Source: Flavobacterium lutivivi (lineage in GTDB: Bacteria > Bacteroidota > Bacteroidia > Flavobacteriales > Flavobacteriaceae). Taken from it: a DNA stretch of 38,499 nt. The position numbers and the translations under genes are program-made. Shown piece by piece: positions 24,934 through 35,334 of this stretch. The stretch covers positions 1-38,499 of the forward strand of contig NZ_BMIM01000016.1 of assembly GCF_014642275.1 (NCBI RefSeq). The letters run 5' to 3'. Below the pieces are notes generated by a model. It did not search any database and was not told the DNA's origin. It saw only the letters and a list, made by a program, of their open reading frames with translations. Position 1 is the stretch's first letter; each line of letters opens with the position of its first letter.

Positions 24934-27900
24934 TTAATTTCCAAAATTATATCGTAATGTAAATCCAGCTCTAATATTGGTTAGCGGGAATGATGTTGAT
25001 ATAACTGGTTTAGAAAAAGAGTGGTCATAATAGAAAATGGCTGTTAGATTTTTACTAAACGAATAATCGGCTGTTAGTTTTGCAGACCACAGGTTTTGTC
25101 CTCCACCAAGCTGATTGTTTGTATAATCTAAATATCGAACAATGGTTTTACTATTTCTATATGAAATATCTATTTTCATGTTGATATCACTCTTTATAAT
25201 TCCCGTAGGATTATCGGCAAGCTTTGATGAGAAAATTACATCTTTAAATCGGTAGCCCAATCCCATTGTGTATTCTAATCCTTGAACTTCTGTTAGTAAG
25301 TTATTATCAAAACTCAATGATAAACTTCTGTCTTTTTTCATTTCTGCTAATAGCTTGAATGAGTTTTTCATTTCAAAATCAACTCTTATCAGTGGGTTAA
25401 ATTGCTCAACAAGGTTAGCATTACTAATAATTGTTTTCAAATTATAATTTCCTCCTGCATCAAATCCATCAGGATTTTTATCGTATTCAAAATTGGAACG
25501 GAATTGATTTACAGTGTAAGAAGCTCTATAACCATGTTGTATTGAAAAACGCTTGAATGTATCTTTGAAGAACTTATAGCGCATCAATCCAGTATATTTT
25601 ATTGTCCAGTTTGGAATTGGAATATTTCTTAAAAAGTCTAGTGAAATATCCTTCGCAGCTTCACCCATTTTTTCACCTGCAAATCCATTTAATCCTAAAC
25701 CAGTGTAGGCAGCTAGGAATGATGGTAACAACACCGCTTGACTATTTTTACCATATCCTTTAGGAAAACCATCGGCATCAAGGTTTGAAGGGTTGTTTAT
25801 GTCAATTCCGCGTTCTAAAGCAAGTCTGTTGGCAATGATAATTCTATTGTTTACAAAGTCGTTGAATGCAGAAGAATAATTTTCATCACTAGTTCTGAAA
25901 GCAGTTTTGAGCATTACGGTTGTCATTGAAAAATTACCATAATTATAAGGTGAACGAGAATTATATACTCCATTTTCCAAATCATACTGCTCTGAGTAAT
26001 TTTCGCCATAAGTTCTATTGGCTGTTAAATCTATTTTGAAATCGGGGAATAAATCAACATTGGCGGTCATGTCTAGAGTTTTGGTTGTAACTCTAGTGAA
26101 ATTTTGGTTAAAATCAGGATAATTTGTCAACCAACCATTTTTAGCAGCTTCGTAACGAACATCTGCTTGATCTCCAAAAATAAATCCAAGAGTTGGTTTT
26201 GATGAACCAAAGAAACCTAAACCAGGCAAATAACCCGGAAGTAATGTTCCTTGATTTCTAGTATAATTGATATTTACATTTTTTACACTTGTCAAAACTC
26301 CTTTTATACCATCGAGAAAAGCATTTGAGCTTTGAGTTGGTTGAGCCTTGTTAGTTATTTTTTCTCCTGGTTTTGGTAACGCATTTGGTTTTGGAGTTGG
26401 TGTTTTAGGTTTTTTAGTTAAACCTAAATATTTGTATAACGACTCCATGTTTAGAGCAGTATTCAGCTTGTGTGATCCAGCATTTTGAATAGTATTACCC
26501 AAGTTATATATTGTTCCGTCACTTGTTTCAACGGTAGATAATGCCAAAGATGCTCGTTGCCAATTATAATCACCAGTATATGAATATGTTGATTTAACAA
26601 AGCTAAAGACAGGAATTTTATTTATTGGAAGTTCGTAGTTTACAACCAATTGTTGATTATGTTGATTAGCTAATCCAGTATTCCAAAAATCTGTCCAAAT
26701 GGTATAACTGTTGTCAACAACTCCATCCTGATCTATGTAGTTTCTAACTATGTTTTGAGAAGCTGCTGTATAGTTCAGTTTTAAAGCTTTGGTTATATTA
26801 AAATTAAAGCCATATTGATAGTTGAACATGTAATTTCTTCTATACAATGGATCGATAGCTATACCTGCTACATCAACTTGTCTAAATTGTTGTCTGTTAT
26901 ATTGACGAATAATGTTAGAACTGAATGATATGTTGGTTGGTAGATAATTGAAATTAAAATCTCTCAATAGTTTCCAATAATCGCTTTTCTTGAAATATTT
27001 AACATTTTTCAGTGGTTCAACTGTCTTTGGCTGAAAACTATATGCATAATCGACTGTCGTATTAACCTGTTGATCTATATAATTTTCTATTTCGTAATTG
27101 TGTTTTTTAATTTCATTATATGAGTAAGACAAGGTCAAATTCTCAGGATCATAAATTCTTTGTTTTTGCTCTGGTTGTCTTTCTTTTTTAACGCCAATAA
27201 AGTTTATACTCTTACGTTTAGTAAAATCTATAGCTCTGTTTTTTATATTATCTTTTTCTGCTTCGTCAGATGTGTTATCTAGTAATTGCTCTAGTCTAAT
27301 GTCTTGATTGTATGGATCATATTCTGGAGTAATAGTTTCTTCGCCAACCGCATAGTTGAAAGGAAGATTAATTCCCCATTTTTTAGGTAAAAGTTTACCC
27401 AAACCAACATTGGTAACCAAATTATACTGTTGCATATCTTCGCGGCTTCTTTCATTTGGGCTTTCTTCCAAAGCTCCAAAACCAATTGTGCTCATTCTTC
27501 CCATTGCTGATACAGTAGCAAAATCGGCTAGATTAGAATCCATGTTGATAACTGCTGCCATTCCACCTTTATTATTCATATCGGCAAGGCGCAACTCATT
27601 GAACCAAACTTCTCCTCTTACAGGTTGATTGTTTTTATTACGGATACCAACCATTAATGTTCGTACAAGTCCAAAATTTGGATTTCCTTTAACTCCAAGA
27701 CGCAATTTTCCTCTTTCAGTATTTGAAGCCAAAGATGGATCGAGTTCAAAGTCATCTTTGTATAAAACTCCTTCAACAAAATCAGTGCTTGGTGCACTCA
27801 TTGCCAATATTTTAAGCTTTGTTAAAAGTGCTGTTGGTAAATCTATTTCATTTATTTTTGGCCAAATAAGTTCTGGGTCAGAAACTCCTTCTGCGGTTAT

Positions 27901-30900
27901 TTTTAATGGAATTTCAACCTCATAATAGTTGTTAGTAAAATCATTACCAAAACGGATAAAGGCAGCCATTTGATCATCTTGAAGAGGTGTTGGATCTGTA
28001 GGTGCTGGTAATGCTTCTGCATGAAGGAACATTTTCAATTTATTGTATTGACGCATATCAACACTAACATTTTTGAAAACAGCTCTTGAGTCGCCTACTT
28101 CAAGTCCATCGCCAGAAGCTCTCAAAGACAGCGATTGCTCATTTTGATTGATTACAGTATTATTTTGGTTGACTTGCTGACGTATAACTCCTGGAGGTGT
28201 AACGTATGGAATTGGAATTCTTTGAGCATTTTCTTGAATATTTACCGAAAGCACATCAAATCTTGTTCCATCATCTTCAGGTTGGTTATCTGATGTTTGG
28301 AATGAATTATCATATCTTCTCCATTCACCTCTAACTAGCTCTAATGCTCCAAAACGAACTGTTATTGGTTCACTAAAACCTGTCATGAACATTCTCATAA
28401 AGCGAATTGAACGAAAATCGGAAATGTTTCCAACCTTGTTTTCAAAATCTTTTACAGGAATTTTAAACTGAACCCAACGAGCACTAGTTGTCAATCCATT
28501 TGGTAAATCAATATTATTTGTTTCTCTAAAATCTGTGATATAATTATTCCCAACATTAGATTGAGACAAATCATTTGGACTAACATTAATGCTGTATTCA
28601 TAATAAGCATTGATAGTATTCATTGTGTTATCACGATTGATATCCTCAACATCTGGCAGAGTTGTTGAACCTCTATTAGTGTCTGTTACTTCTACAGGCG
28701 AATTACCTTGTACACCATTATAGTCTTTATATCTTTCAAAAACTGAATTCCCTGTAGCATTCAAAAAATATTTATAGTTATCTGCTGCAGGATCTTCAAG
28801 AGCAGCAAAACCAGCATCTATTCCTGTTAAATTTCTTTCATCATCATCATTCAAACCATCAAGTCCAACGTCTTGCGAAGAACGATTTCCACCATCAGCA
28901 TCAAAAGCATATATCAATGATTGCGAGGCTGGAACTTTACCCCAAATGGTTGAATTGGTTAAGGACAACGAAGCATTGGCAGCTGGCAAACCATTTTCAT
29001 ATTGTTTCTTTTCATCCTTCAAGATATCTTCTGAAATTTCCCCTAAATCAAAATAAAGTTTTCCAATATTTCCGGGATTTGCTTGAGCAGAAGGATTTGT
29101 TGGATCATAATATGGATCTAAAATCCAAAATTGAATATATTCAACGTTGCTTTGTTCGAAATTTGTCGAATTGATAGCTCTTGTAATTCCACCAAAATTA
29201 TCTTGCGGATTTGGCAAAACACCAGTTGAAGCTGCTGATGGATTAAAATTATATGGTCCACGTTCTGATGGATAATAGGTTAAATCGAGTGTGTTTACTA
29301 CTTGTGATTGACCAACTGCTATATCGAGATTAGGGAATAATTCTCTACTTAGAATTCTTCTAGTGCTATTTAAGGAAATTCCATTTTGACCAATATCTCC
29401 AGGTGTTTGCACATATATGGTTGGGTCAATGCTATACCAGTTCAGTTTTGCTCTTCTGTGTCCGTAACTTAAATCCAGAGCATTTCCGTTAAAATTATAA
29501 TTTACAGGCGTTGATTGAACCTCAGGAACTTTTGGCACACTCGACAAGAACCAAGACAATGGTCCGCGCATATCAATAGTAGTTTGTGAACCTTCAAAAT
29601 CATCTACATATACTGTAGACTCGCCTTGAAATCTATCCTGTTTTGGTGTATCAGGTTTTAAATAGGCTATTTCTCCTCTAATAGACACATTTGATGGAAC
29701 ATCAGTATCAATGTTTGGAAGTTTATTAACCAATCTTGTCAAAAATGGAACTTCTGTAGAGTAATTTGCATTTAACCCAAAAATTGAATTATTAACAGAT
29801 TCCTGACCATAATTAGATTTATTGGTAAACGGTCTTTCGGTCATTTTTAGGAAAGTAGCTCCAACCAAAAATTTACTATTGAACTTGTGCTCAATATTTA
29901 CACCCATAAATCTTCTAGTTTGTTGACCAAATGTTGAATTATTTTCTACAGAAACTTCAATTGGTGTATTCGAAGCTTGAAGTGATGGATCAAGTATTTG
30001 AACTTTACCTGCTTGATAATTTACACTATAATCTACACCTTCTACCAATACTCTTCCGCCAGCTGTTACAACAACCGAACCTCTAGGCACATTATATGCT
30101 CCAATAGGAATTCCATCTCCACCAGCAGATTTATACCTTCCTTTCAATTGAAATTTATTTTTTTCAGCCTCTTGCAATGCTGCTGCTTGAGTGTCTTCAT
30201 ACATTCTTCTGAAGACATATTTTGCTTGATTTGCATTGAAATCTGCAATGTTATTATAATCTCCATTATAATTTTCACTGGTATTTGATCTCAACTTTTC
30301 GAAGAGAGTTTTACCAAACGGTTCAACTGTTGTGAAAATAATTCTACCGTTTTGTTGGTCTATTGTCAAATTCGGGATAAAATCAAAAAAACCATCACCA
30401 CCAACTTGTGGATCATTATTGTAGTTTAATCTATCGAGGTTAAACACTTTTAACAATGGCGTTTCAGCTACATTAGTTGGTAATGGAGTTGTTGAATTGG
30501 CTGGTGTTATATAGTTCAACGGTGAAGGATCAGTGTAAAGAATATTAAATCTGAAATCTTCTTTTTGTAATTGATATCCACCAGGAATTTGATAAATATT
30601 TTTCATCATTAAATTCCAAACTGGTTTATCAACGTTTGTCAAATTAGATTTCAACATCTTGAGGATTAAACACTGAGTAGAAATATTAGGATCAGTTTGT
30701 GAACCGCTTACTACGGTTGCATCGACACCATCAGTTCCGAATTCTCCAACTTGATAAACTTGATCTCCAATAGTATATTGATAAGCTACTGCAAGAACTT
30801 CATCGTTGGCTAATTTTTGTTGTAGTGATATATATCCTAATTGTGGATGAAAAGAAAACTCATTAGCATTAAGTTTTCGGGCATTTTCAAGCTTGGAATA

Positions 30901-32232
30901 ATCAGTTCCTTCACTGATTGTTGCTGCATTTACAAATCCTGTACTTGAGGTAGTTATTTCTCTAATATTTGAATTCAATAAATATTGCGAATCATCAATT
31001 TTACTTGGATTATATCTATTGTTTCTATTATCAGATGGTATATTTCCTTGATTATCTGGCAAAACATCTGGCGATAGCTCAGCAGCAGTTAAAAAGAAGT
31101 TTGCTGGCAGAGGATTAACAGCCACTACATCACTGTTTGGAACTCCATTATAATTGGATTCTCCTAAATCCTGAAGAGCTATAATGTTTCTTAAGTTATT
31201 ATTGGTATTGTTTATTCTGTTTTGCTTGTTTGTTACCCATACTTCGATACGAGTTATCTGAACTCTACTATCAATCAGTGGGTAATTTCTCATTGCCTCA
31301 TCATATTTGTTTCTAAAATATTGAGACAAGAAGAAATGTCTGTCTGAGTCATACTCTAGTGCAAACAATTCAAAATCTTGAATTGTTCCTCCACCTTGAG
31401 CTGTTACTGAACGTGTTTGTGATTTTTGTTCGGAGAAAACTCCTGTGACAGTTGTTTTTCCAAACTGTAATTGAGCTTTTACACCAAAAAGACTTTGAGC
31501 GCCACGAATTAAAGAATTACTAAGTGGCATACTCACATTTCCTACTTCAATTTTTTGAACAATATCATCTTCTGTAGGCGCATATTCTAGTTTGATAAGA
31601 TTTTGAAATGCAAAAGTAGATTGCGTATCATAGTTGGCATTTACACTAAGCCTTGTACCTACTTTACCCATTAAACTCATGCTGATTCTTTGGTCAAAAT
31701 CGAATGATAGCTGAGAACGATTTCTTGGAGAAAAAGCCGGATTATCTTGTTTTGTATATCTTGCTCCCAAATCCATTTCTACTGAACCCGTTGGTTTTAC
31801 ATCAATGGTATTTGAACCAAAAATTGTTTCAAAAAAACCTGAATTCACATAATATCTGGGCAATAAATCTTTTTTTGCGTCTTCACTACCTTCCTTTTTC
31901 CCTTCAATAGCATCTGATTTGCTCTTGAAATACTCACGCATTGACTCTCTGAGTTTTAACTCTTCATATTCTTCTGGCGTAAGTATTATTGGGTAATTGA
32001 TATTGAATCCTTCAAATGTGCTTGTATAAATGTATTTATTGGTTGCAGGATCATAAGTATAAGCATTAACAATGCTATTAGGATTCTTGATATCAACTCG
32101 TCCTTTGTCGTAGCCAATAGTATCTTTTGGTGTTTCTTCCTGCGAATAAAGATTGAATCCAGAGAAAAATAATATAAAGAAAACTAAATTTCTTATTGAT
32201 AAAGTGGCTTTTATATAGTAATTTGTTTTCAA
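24934..32232 (-). CDS. sprA: SprA (Sov), outer-membrane translocon of the type IX secretion system
   Basis: At 2432 residues it has the size of SprA. The N-terminal signal (about 1-30, ending GFNLYSQ) is followed by the SprA/Sov-type sequence and long stretches of amphipathic beta strands ending in an outer-membrane-like IRAGFTLRYNFGN. SprA forms the very large beta-barrel pore that lets T9SS cargo, such as gliding adhesins, cross the outer membrane. The reading frame begins with TTG at 32232, only 3 bases after the ruvA stop and in the same frame; no ATG occurs before about residue 100, so TTG is the likely start and translation may be coupled to ruvA. The adhesin at the left edge is a plausible client. 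The family assignment rests on size, signal, beta-rich layout and the maeB-ruvA-gcvH-deoC-remB neighbourhood. Confidence 0.93.
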   Translation of the reverse strand: MKTNYYIKATLSIRNLVFFILFFSGFNLYSQEETPKDTIGYDKGRVDIKNPNSIVNAYTYDPATNKYIYTSTFEGFNINYPIILTPEEYEELKLRESMREYFKSKSDAIEGKKEGSEDAKKDLLPRYYVNSGFFETIFGSNTIDVKPTGSVEMDLGARYTKQDNPAFSPRNRSQLSFDFDQRISMSLMGKVGTRLSVNANYDTQSTFAFQNLIKLEYAPTEDDIVQKIEVGNVSMPLSNSLIRGAQSLFGVKAQLQFGKTTVTGVFSEQKSQTRSVTAQGGGTIQDFELFALEYDSDRHFFLSQYFRNKYDEAMRNYPLIDSRVQITRIEVWVTNKQNRINNTNNNLRNIIALQDLGESNYNGVPNSDVVAVNPLPANFFLTAAELSPDVLPDNQGNIPSDNRNNRYNPSKIDDSQYLLNSNIREITTSSTGFVNAATISEGTDYSKLENARKLNANEFSFHPQLGYISLQQKLANDEVLAVAYQYTIGDQVYQVGEFGTDGVDATVVSGSQTDPNISTQCLILKMLKSNLTNVDKPVWNLMMKNIYQIPGGYQLQKEDFRFNILYTDPSPLNYITPANSTTPLPTNVAETPLLKVFNLDRLNYNNDPQVGGDGFFDFIPNLTIDQQNGRIIFTTVEPFGKTLFEKLRSNTSENYNGDYNNIADFNANQAKYVFRRMYEDTQAAALQEAEKNKFQLKGRYKSAGGDGIPIGAYNVPRGSVVVTAGGRVLVEGVDYSVNYQAGKVQILDPSLQASNTPIEVSVENNSTFGQQTRRFMGVNIEHKFNSKFLVGATFLKMTERPFTNKSNYGQESVNNSIFGLNANYSTEVPFLTRLVNKLPNIDTDVPSNVSIRGEIAYLKPDTPKQDRFQGESTVYVDDFEGSQTTIDMRGPLSWFLSSVPKVPEVQSTPVNYNFNGNALDLSYGHRRAKLNWYSIDPTIYVQTPGDIGQNGISLNSTRRILSRELFPNLDIAVGQSQVVNTLDLTYYPSERGPYNFNPSAASTGVLPNPQDNFGGITRAINSTNFEQSNVEYIQFWILDPYYDPTNPSAQANPGNIGKLYFDLGEISEDILKDEKKQYENGLPAANASLSLTNSTIWGKVPASQSLIYAFDADGGNRSSQDVGLDGLNDDDERNLTGIDAGFAALEDPAADNYKYFLNATGNSVFERYKDYNGVQGNSPVEVTDTNRGSTTLPDVEDINRDNTMNTINAYYEYSINVSPNDLSQSNVGNNYITDFRETNNIDLPNGLTTSARWVQFKIPVKDFENKVGNISDFRSIRFMRMFMTGFSEPITVRFGALELVRGEWRRYDNSFQTSDNQPEDDGTRFDVLSVNIQENAQRIPIPYVTPPGVIRQQVNQNNTVINQNEQSLSLRASGDGLEVGDSRAVFKNVSVDMRQYNKLKMFLHAEALPAPTDPTPLQDDQMAAFIRFGNDFTNNYYEVEIPLKITAEGVSDPELIWPKINEIDLPTALLTKLKILAMSAPSTDFVEGVLYKDDFELDPSLASNTERGKLRLGVKGNPNFGLVRTLMVGIRNKNNQPVRGEVWFNELRLADMNNKGGMAAVINMDSNLADFATVSAMGRMSTIGFGALEESPNERSREDMQQYNLVTNVGLGKLLPKKWGINLPFNYAVGEETITPEYDPYNQDIRLEQLLDNTSDEAEKDNIKNRAIDFTKRKSINFIGVKKERQPEQKQRIYDPENLTLSYSYNEIKKHNYEIENYIDQQVNTTVDYAYSFQPKTVEPLKNVKYFKKSDYWKLLRDFNFNYLPTNISFSSNIIRQYNRQQFRQVDVAGIAIDPLYRRNYMFNYQYGFNFNITKALKLNYTAASQNIVRNYIDQDGVVDNSYTIWTDFWNTGLANQHNQQLVVNYELPINKIPVFSFVKSTYSYTGDYNWQRASLALSTVETSDGTIYNLGNTIQNAGSHKLNTALNMESLYKYLGLTKKPKTPTPKPNALPKPGEKITNKAQPTQSSNAFLDGIKGVLTSVKNVNINYTRNQGTLLPGYLPGLGFFGSSKPTLGFIFGDQADVRYEAAKNGWLTNYPDFNQNFTRVTTKTLDMTANVDLFPDFKIDLTANRTYGENYSEQYDLENGVYNSRSPYNYGNFSMTTVMLKTAFRTSDENYSSAFNDFVNNRIIIANRLALERGIDINNPSNLDADGFPKGYGKNSQAVLLPSFLAAYTGLGLNGFAGEKMGEAAKDISLDFLRNIPIPNWTIKYTGLMRYKFFKDTFKRFSIQHGYRASYTVNQFRSNFEYDKNPDGFDAGGNYNLKTIISNANLVEQFNPLIRVDFEMKNSFKLLAEMKKDRSLSLSFDNNLLTEVQGLEYTMGLGYRFKDVIFSSKLADNPTGIIKSDINMKIDISYRNSKTIVRYLDYTNNQLGGGQNLWSAKLTADYSFSKNLTAIFYYDHSFSKPVISTSFPLTNIRAGFTLRYNFGN

Positions 32233-32235
32233 AAA

Positions 32236-32817
32236 TTATAAGTTTTTTAAAGCTTGTTTGATAATAAATTCGACTGACGCTTCTTTATTTTCATTAATAA
32301 TTCTATCTACAATCTTCTCGGAAGATTTTCTTGGGTAACCTAGAACTTCTAAAGCAGATAACGATTCTTCTTTGTTAATATTGTGTGAAGGCATAGATAT
32401 TTCACCAACATCGTAAACTTTTAACACCTTATCCTTCAAATCAAGGATAACTCTTTGCGCAGTTTTATTACCAATTCCTTTTATAGATTGTATAGTCATT
32501 ACATCACCGCTGGCAATAGCATTGATGGCTTGTTTAGGATCAAGCGAAGAAAGCATTGTTCGTGCAGTATTTGCTCCAATACCAGAAACAGAAATCAAAA
32601 GTTTAAATAATTCTCTTTCAGCTTTTTCTATAAAACCATAAAGAGAATGACCATCTTCTTTTACCTGAAGATAGGTATATAGTTTTATGAAATCTGAGCT
32701 TGGCAACAAAGAAAAGGTATGCAATGAAATATGAATATGATAGCCAACACCGTTGCAATCAACTACAACTTCAGTAGGCATTTTTTCTACTAATTTTCCT
32801 TGAATGTGTGCTATCAT
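32236..32817 (-). CDS. ruvA: Holliday junction DNA helicase subunit RuvA
   Basis: The 193-residue protein has the three RuvA domains: the OB-fold start MIAHIQGKLVEK with CNGVGYHI, two helix-hairpin-helix motifs (SVSGIGANTARTMLSSL and SIKGIGNKTAQRVILDLKDK), and a C-terminal domain binding RuvB (ALEVLGYPRKSSEKIV). RuvA holds Holliday junctions for RuvB. The start is the ATG at 32817; an earlier in-frame non-ATG start at 32847 lacks homology. A TATATTTG box lies 18 bases upstream. It directly precedes sprA, with which it shares a transcript. Confidence 0.97.
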   Translation of the reverse strand: MIAHIQGKLVEKMPTEVVVDCNGVGYHIHISLHTFSLLPSSDFIKLYTYLQVKEDGHSLYGFIEKAERELFKLLISVSGIGANTARTMLSSLDPKQAINAIASGDVMTIQSIKGIGNKTAQRVILDLKDKVLKVYDVGEISMPSHNINKEESLSALEVLGYPRKSSEKIVDRIINENKEASVEFIIKQALKNL

Positions 32818-32835
32818 TTTTAATAAAAATCCATT

Positions 32836-32843
32836 CAAATATA
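32836..32843 (-). promoter_or_regulatory. -7 box of the ruvA-sprA promoter
   Basis: The minus strand reads TATATTTG, 18 bases before the ruvA ATG. It would drive ruvA and sprA together. No TTG lies at the standard distance. Confidence 0.5.
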
Positions 32844-32900
32844 ACAAATTTCTTTTTGCATGCTATTTTAGTGCAAAAAACTAGTATTGTAGTCTAATTT

Positions 32901-35198
32901 TTATTTTACTACAGGCATCATTTTTAACCTTTTTTCTTTTTCCTGAGCATCAACAACAGCAACGGCTACCATGTTTACCATTTCTTCAACACTTGCTCCT
33001 AGCTGGAATATGTGAGCAGGTTTTTCCATGCCTAACATTATTGGTCCAACAGAGTCAACTTTATAAAGTTCTTTAAGCAACTTGTAGGTAATATTTGCCG
33101 AATCAAGGTTAGGGAAAATTAAGGTGTTAACTTTTTTTCCAGCCAATTTTGAAAATGGAAACTTTTTCTGAAGCATTTCTGGATTAAGAGCAAAATCTGT
33201 TTGAATTTCTCCATCCACTATCAAATCAGGATAATATTTATGAAGGTAAGCAACAGCTTCTCTAACTTTCTCACTACTCGGATTTGCAGATGAACCAAAG
33301 TTAGAAAACGAAACCATTGCAATAACAGGTTCCATACCGAACATTCTAACGGTTTTTTCGGTCATCAATGCAATTTTTGCCAAGTCATCAGCTGTTGGAT
33401 TTGGATTTATTGCTGTGTCTGATAAAAACATTGGCCCACGATTCGTCATCATGATATTGGTAGTAGCAATCAGTGAAATTCCTGGTGCTTTTCCTATGAG
33501 TTGCATCAAAGGTTTTACAACCGATGGATAGCTTCTTGAATATCCCGAAACCATTGCATCTGCATCACCATGAATCACCATCATTGCTGCAAAATAATTT
33601 CTTTCACGCATCCATTTTTGAGCATCAAGCAAAGAAATTCCTCTTCTTCTTCTTGCTTCCCAAAAAATTTCTGCATATTCCAATCTTCTTTTGTCTTCTT
33701 CTTTTGTTTTTGGGTCAATTATTAAAACTTCAGCATCAAAGCCCAACTCTTCTTTCAATTCCAATATTACTTCTTTGTTTCCTAGCAATATTGGTTTTGC
33801 AATGCCTTCTTCATAAGCAATTTGCGCAGCTTTTAAAACCTCAAGATGATCGGCTTCGGCAAAAACAACTCTTTTCGGGTTAGTTTTAGCTCGATTAGTC
33901 AACAAACGAACCATTTTATTATCAGAACCCATACGTTCTAATAACTCTTCTTCATATTTCCCCCAATCAGTAATCGGCTGAAGCGCAACTCCAGATTCCA
34001 TTGCGGCTTTTGCAACAGCTGGCGCTACATGAGTAATCAACCTTGGATCAAAAGGTTTTGGAATGATATAATCTTTCCCAAAATTCAATTTGGTTTCACC
34101 ATAAGCTATATTAACTTGCTCTGGCACACTTTCTTTTGCTAATGATGCTAATGCTTTAACGGCAGCCATTTTCATAGCTTCATTAATCTTTGTAGCTCTA
34201 ACATCTAATGCGCCACGAAAAATATATGGAAAACCAAGAACGTTATTCACTTGGTTAGGATGATCTGAACGACCAGTAGCCATGATGATGTCTTTTCTTG
34301 TGGAAATAGCCACATCATAGTCAATCTCGGGAACAGGATTTGCCATTGCAAAAACAATAGGGTTTTTTGCCATTGACTTAAGCATTTCGGGTGATAAAAT
34401 ATTACCAGCAGATAGTCCTAGAAAAACATCTGCGTTCTTCATAGCTTGAGCCAATGTAGTTCCTTGTTTGCCCGAAGTGTATTTTTTTTGCAGTTCGGAC
34501 AAGTCAGTTCTTTCTTTGCAAAGAACACCATCTTTATCAAACATGATTATGTTTTCATGTTTAACTCCCAAAGCTGTATATAAATTTGCACATGCCAATG
34601 CAGCCGAACCAGCTCCAGAAACTACAACTTTAACTTTGTTAATTTTCTTTTTTGCTAGTTCTAATGCGTTTATCAATGCTGCAGAGGAAATTATTGCAGT
34701 ACCGTGTTGGTCATCATGCATCACTGGAATATTCAATTCCTCAACCAGTCGTCTTTCTATTTCAAATGATTCAGGAGCTTTAATATCTTCAAGATTTATA
34801 CCTCCAAATGTTGGCGCAATATTTTTGACCGTATCTATAAACGCATCTATGTTTTTTGTGTCAACTTCAATATCAAAAACATCTATATCTGCAAAAATCT
34901 TAAACAACAAAGCTTTTCCTTCCATAACTGGTTTTGAAGCTTCTGGACCAATATCGCCAAGACCAAGAACGGCAGTTCCATTAGAAATTACTGCAACCAG
35001 ATTTCCTTTGGAAGTATATTTATACACATTATTTACGTCCTTAGCTATTTCGAGACATGGTTCTGCAACACCTGGTGAATATGCTAACGACAAATCGCGT
35101 TGTGTTGCATATTTTTTTGTTGGAACAACTTTTATTTTCCCTGGAGTTGGTTTAGCGTGATATATAAGTGCTTCTCTTCTTTTTTTATCTTTTGCCAT
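32901..35198 (-). CDS. maeB: NADP-dependent malic enzyme with phosphotransacetylase-like domain
   Basis: MaeB decarboxylates malate to pyruvate and makes NADPH. The 765-residue protein has the usual fusion: malic domains with TQRDLSLAYSPGVAEPCLEIA and VMHDDQHGTAIISSAALINALELA, the nucleotide-binding VVVSGAGSAALACANL, then a C-terminal phosphotransacetylase-like domain (about 435-755) that usually acts in allosteric control by acyl-CoA. The start is the ATG at 35198 (MAKDKKRREALIYHAK), 20 bases after a TACCTTTG box; upstream in-frame codons to 35288 are not conserved-looking. It lies 83 bases before ruvA. Confidence 0.96.
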   Translation of the reverse strand: MAKDKKRREALIYHAKPTPGKIKVVPTKKYATQRDLSLAYSPGVAEPCLEIAKDVNNVYKYTSKGNLVAVISNGTAVLGLGDIGPEASKPVMEGKALLFKIFADIDVFDIEVDTKNIDAFIDTVKNIAPTFGGINLEDIKAPESFEIERRLVEELNIPVMHDDQHGTAIISSAALINALELAKKKINKVKVVVSGAGSAALACANLYTALGVKHENIIMFDKDGVLCKERTDLSELQKKYTSGKQGTTLAQAMKNADVFLGLSAGNILSPEMLKSMAKNPIVFAMANPVPEIDYDVAISTRKDIIMATGRSDHPNQVNNVLGFPYIFRGALDVRATKINEAMKMAAVKALASLAKESVPEQVNIAYGETKLNFGKDYIIPKPFDPRLITHVAPAVAKAAMESGVALQPITDWGKYEEELLERMGSDNKMVRLLTNRAKTNPKRVVFAEADHLEVLKAAQIAYEEGIAKPILLGNKEVILELKEELGFDAEVLIIDPKTKEEDKRRLEYAEIFWEARRRRGISLLDAQKWMRERNYFAAMMVIHGDADAMVSGYSRSYPSVVKPLMQLIGKAPGISLIATTNIMMTNRGPMFLSDTAINPNPTADDLAKIALMTEKTVRMFGMEPVIAMVSFSNFGSSANPSSEKVREAVAYLHKYYPDLIVDGEIQTDFALNPEMLQKKFPFSKLAGKKVNTLIFPNLDSANITYKLLKELYKVDSVGPIMLGMEKPAHIFQLGASVEEMVNMVAVAVVDAQEKEKRLKMMPVVK

Positions 35199-35218
35199 TT
35201 CATTTTTGTTGAGAAATA

Positions 35219-35226
35219 CAAAGGTA
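35219..35226 (-). promoter_or_regulatory. -7 box of the maeB promoter
   Basis: The minus strand reads TACCTTTG, exact TAnnTTTG, 20 bases before the maeB ATG; a TTTC rather than TTG lies 19 bases upstream. Confidence 0.5.
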
Positions 35227-35290
35227 GAAGAGTATCGATAATATGGAAATATAAAATCGATTATTTTGATGTGAAAAGTTAGGTTCAATA

Positions 35291-35320
35291 AAAAAGCACT
35301 TGTAATACAAGTGCTTTTTT
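35291..35320 (-). terminator. Intrinsic terminator between the 35335-36954 gene and maeB
   Basis: GCACTTG, loop TAATA, CAAGTGC with A and T runs on both flanks extending the pairing. It lies 14 bases after the stop of the upstream gene and would work in either direction. Confidence 0.85.
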
Positions 35321-35334
35321 GTTTTTTATATTGT

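Noticed and set aside
34468-35160. A long plus-strand open frame (230 codons) inside maeB
   Set aside because: Antisense to a strongly conserved MaeB sequence; composition is Ser/Ala/Phe rich as expected from the reverse complement; no promoter or start context.
35199-35288. N-terminal extension of MaeB by 30 residues
   Set aside because: It would include the TACCTTTG promoter box and has no MaeB-like sequence; the ATG at 35198 gives the normal start.
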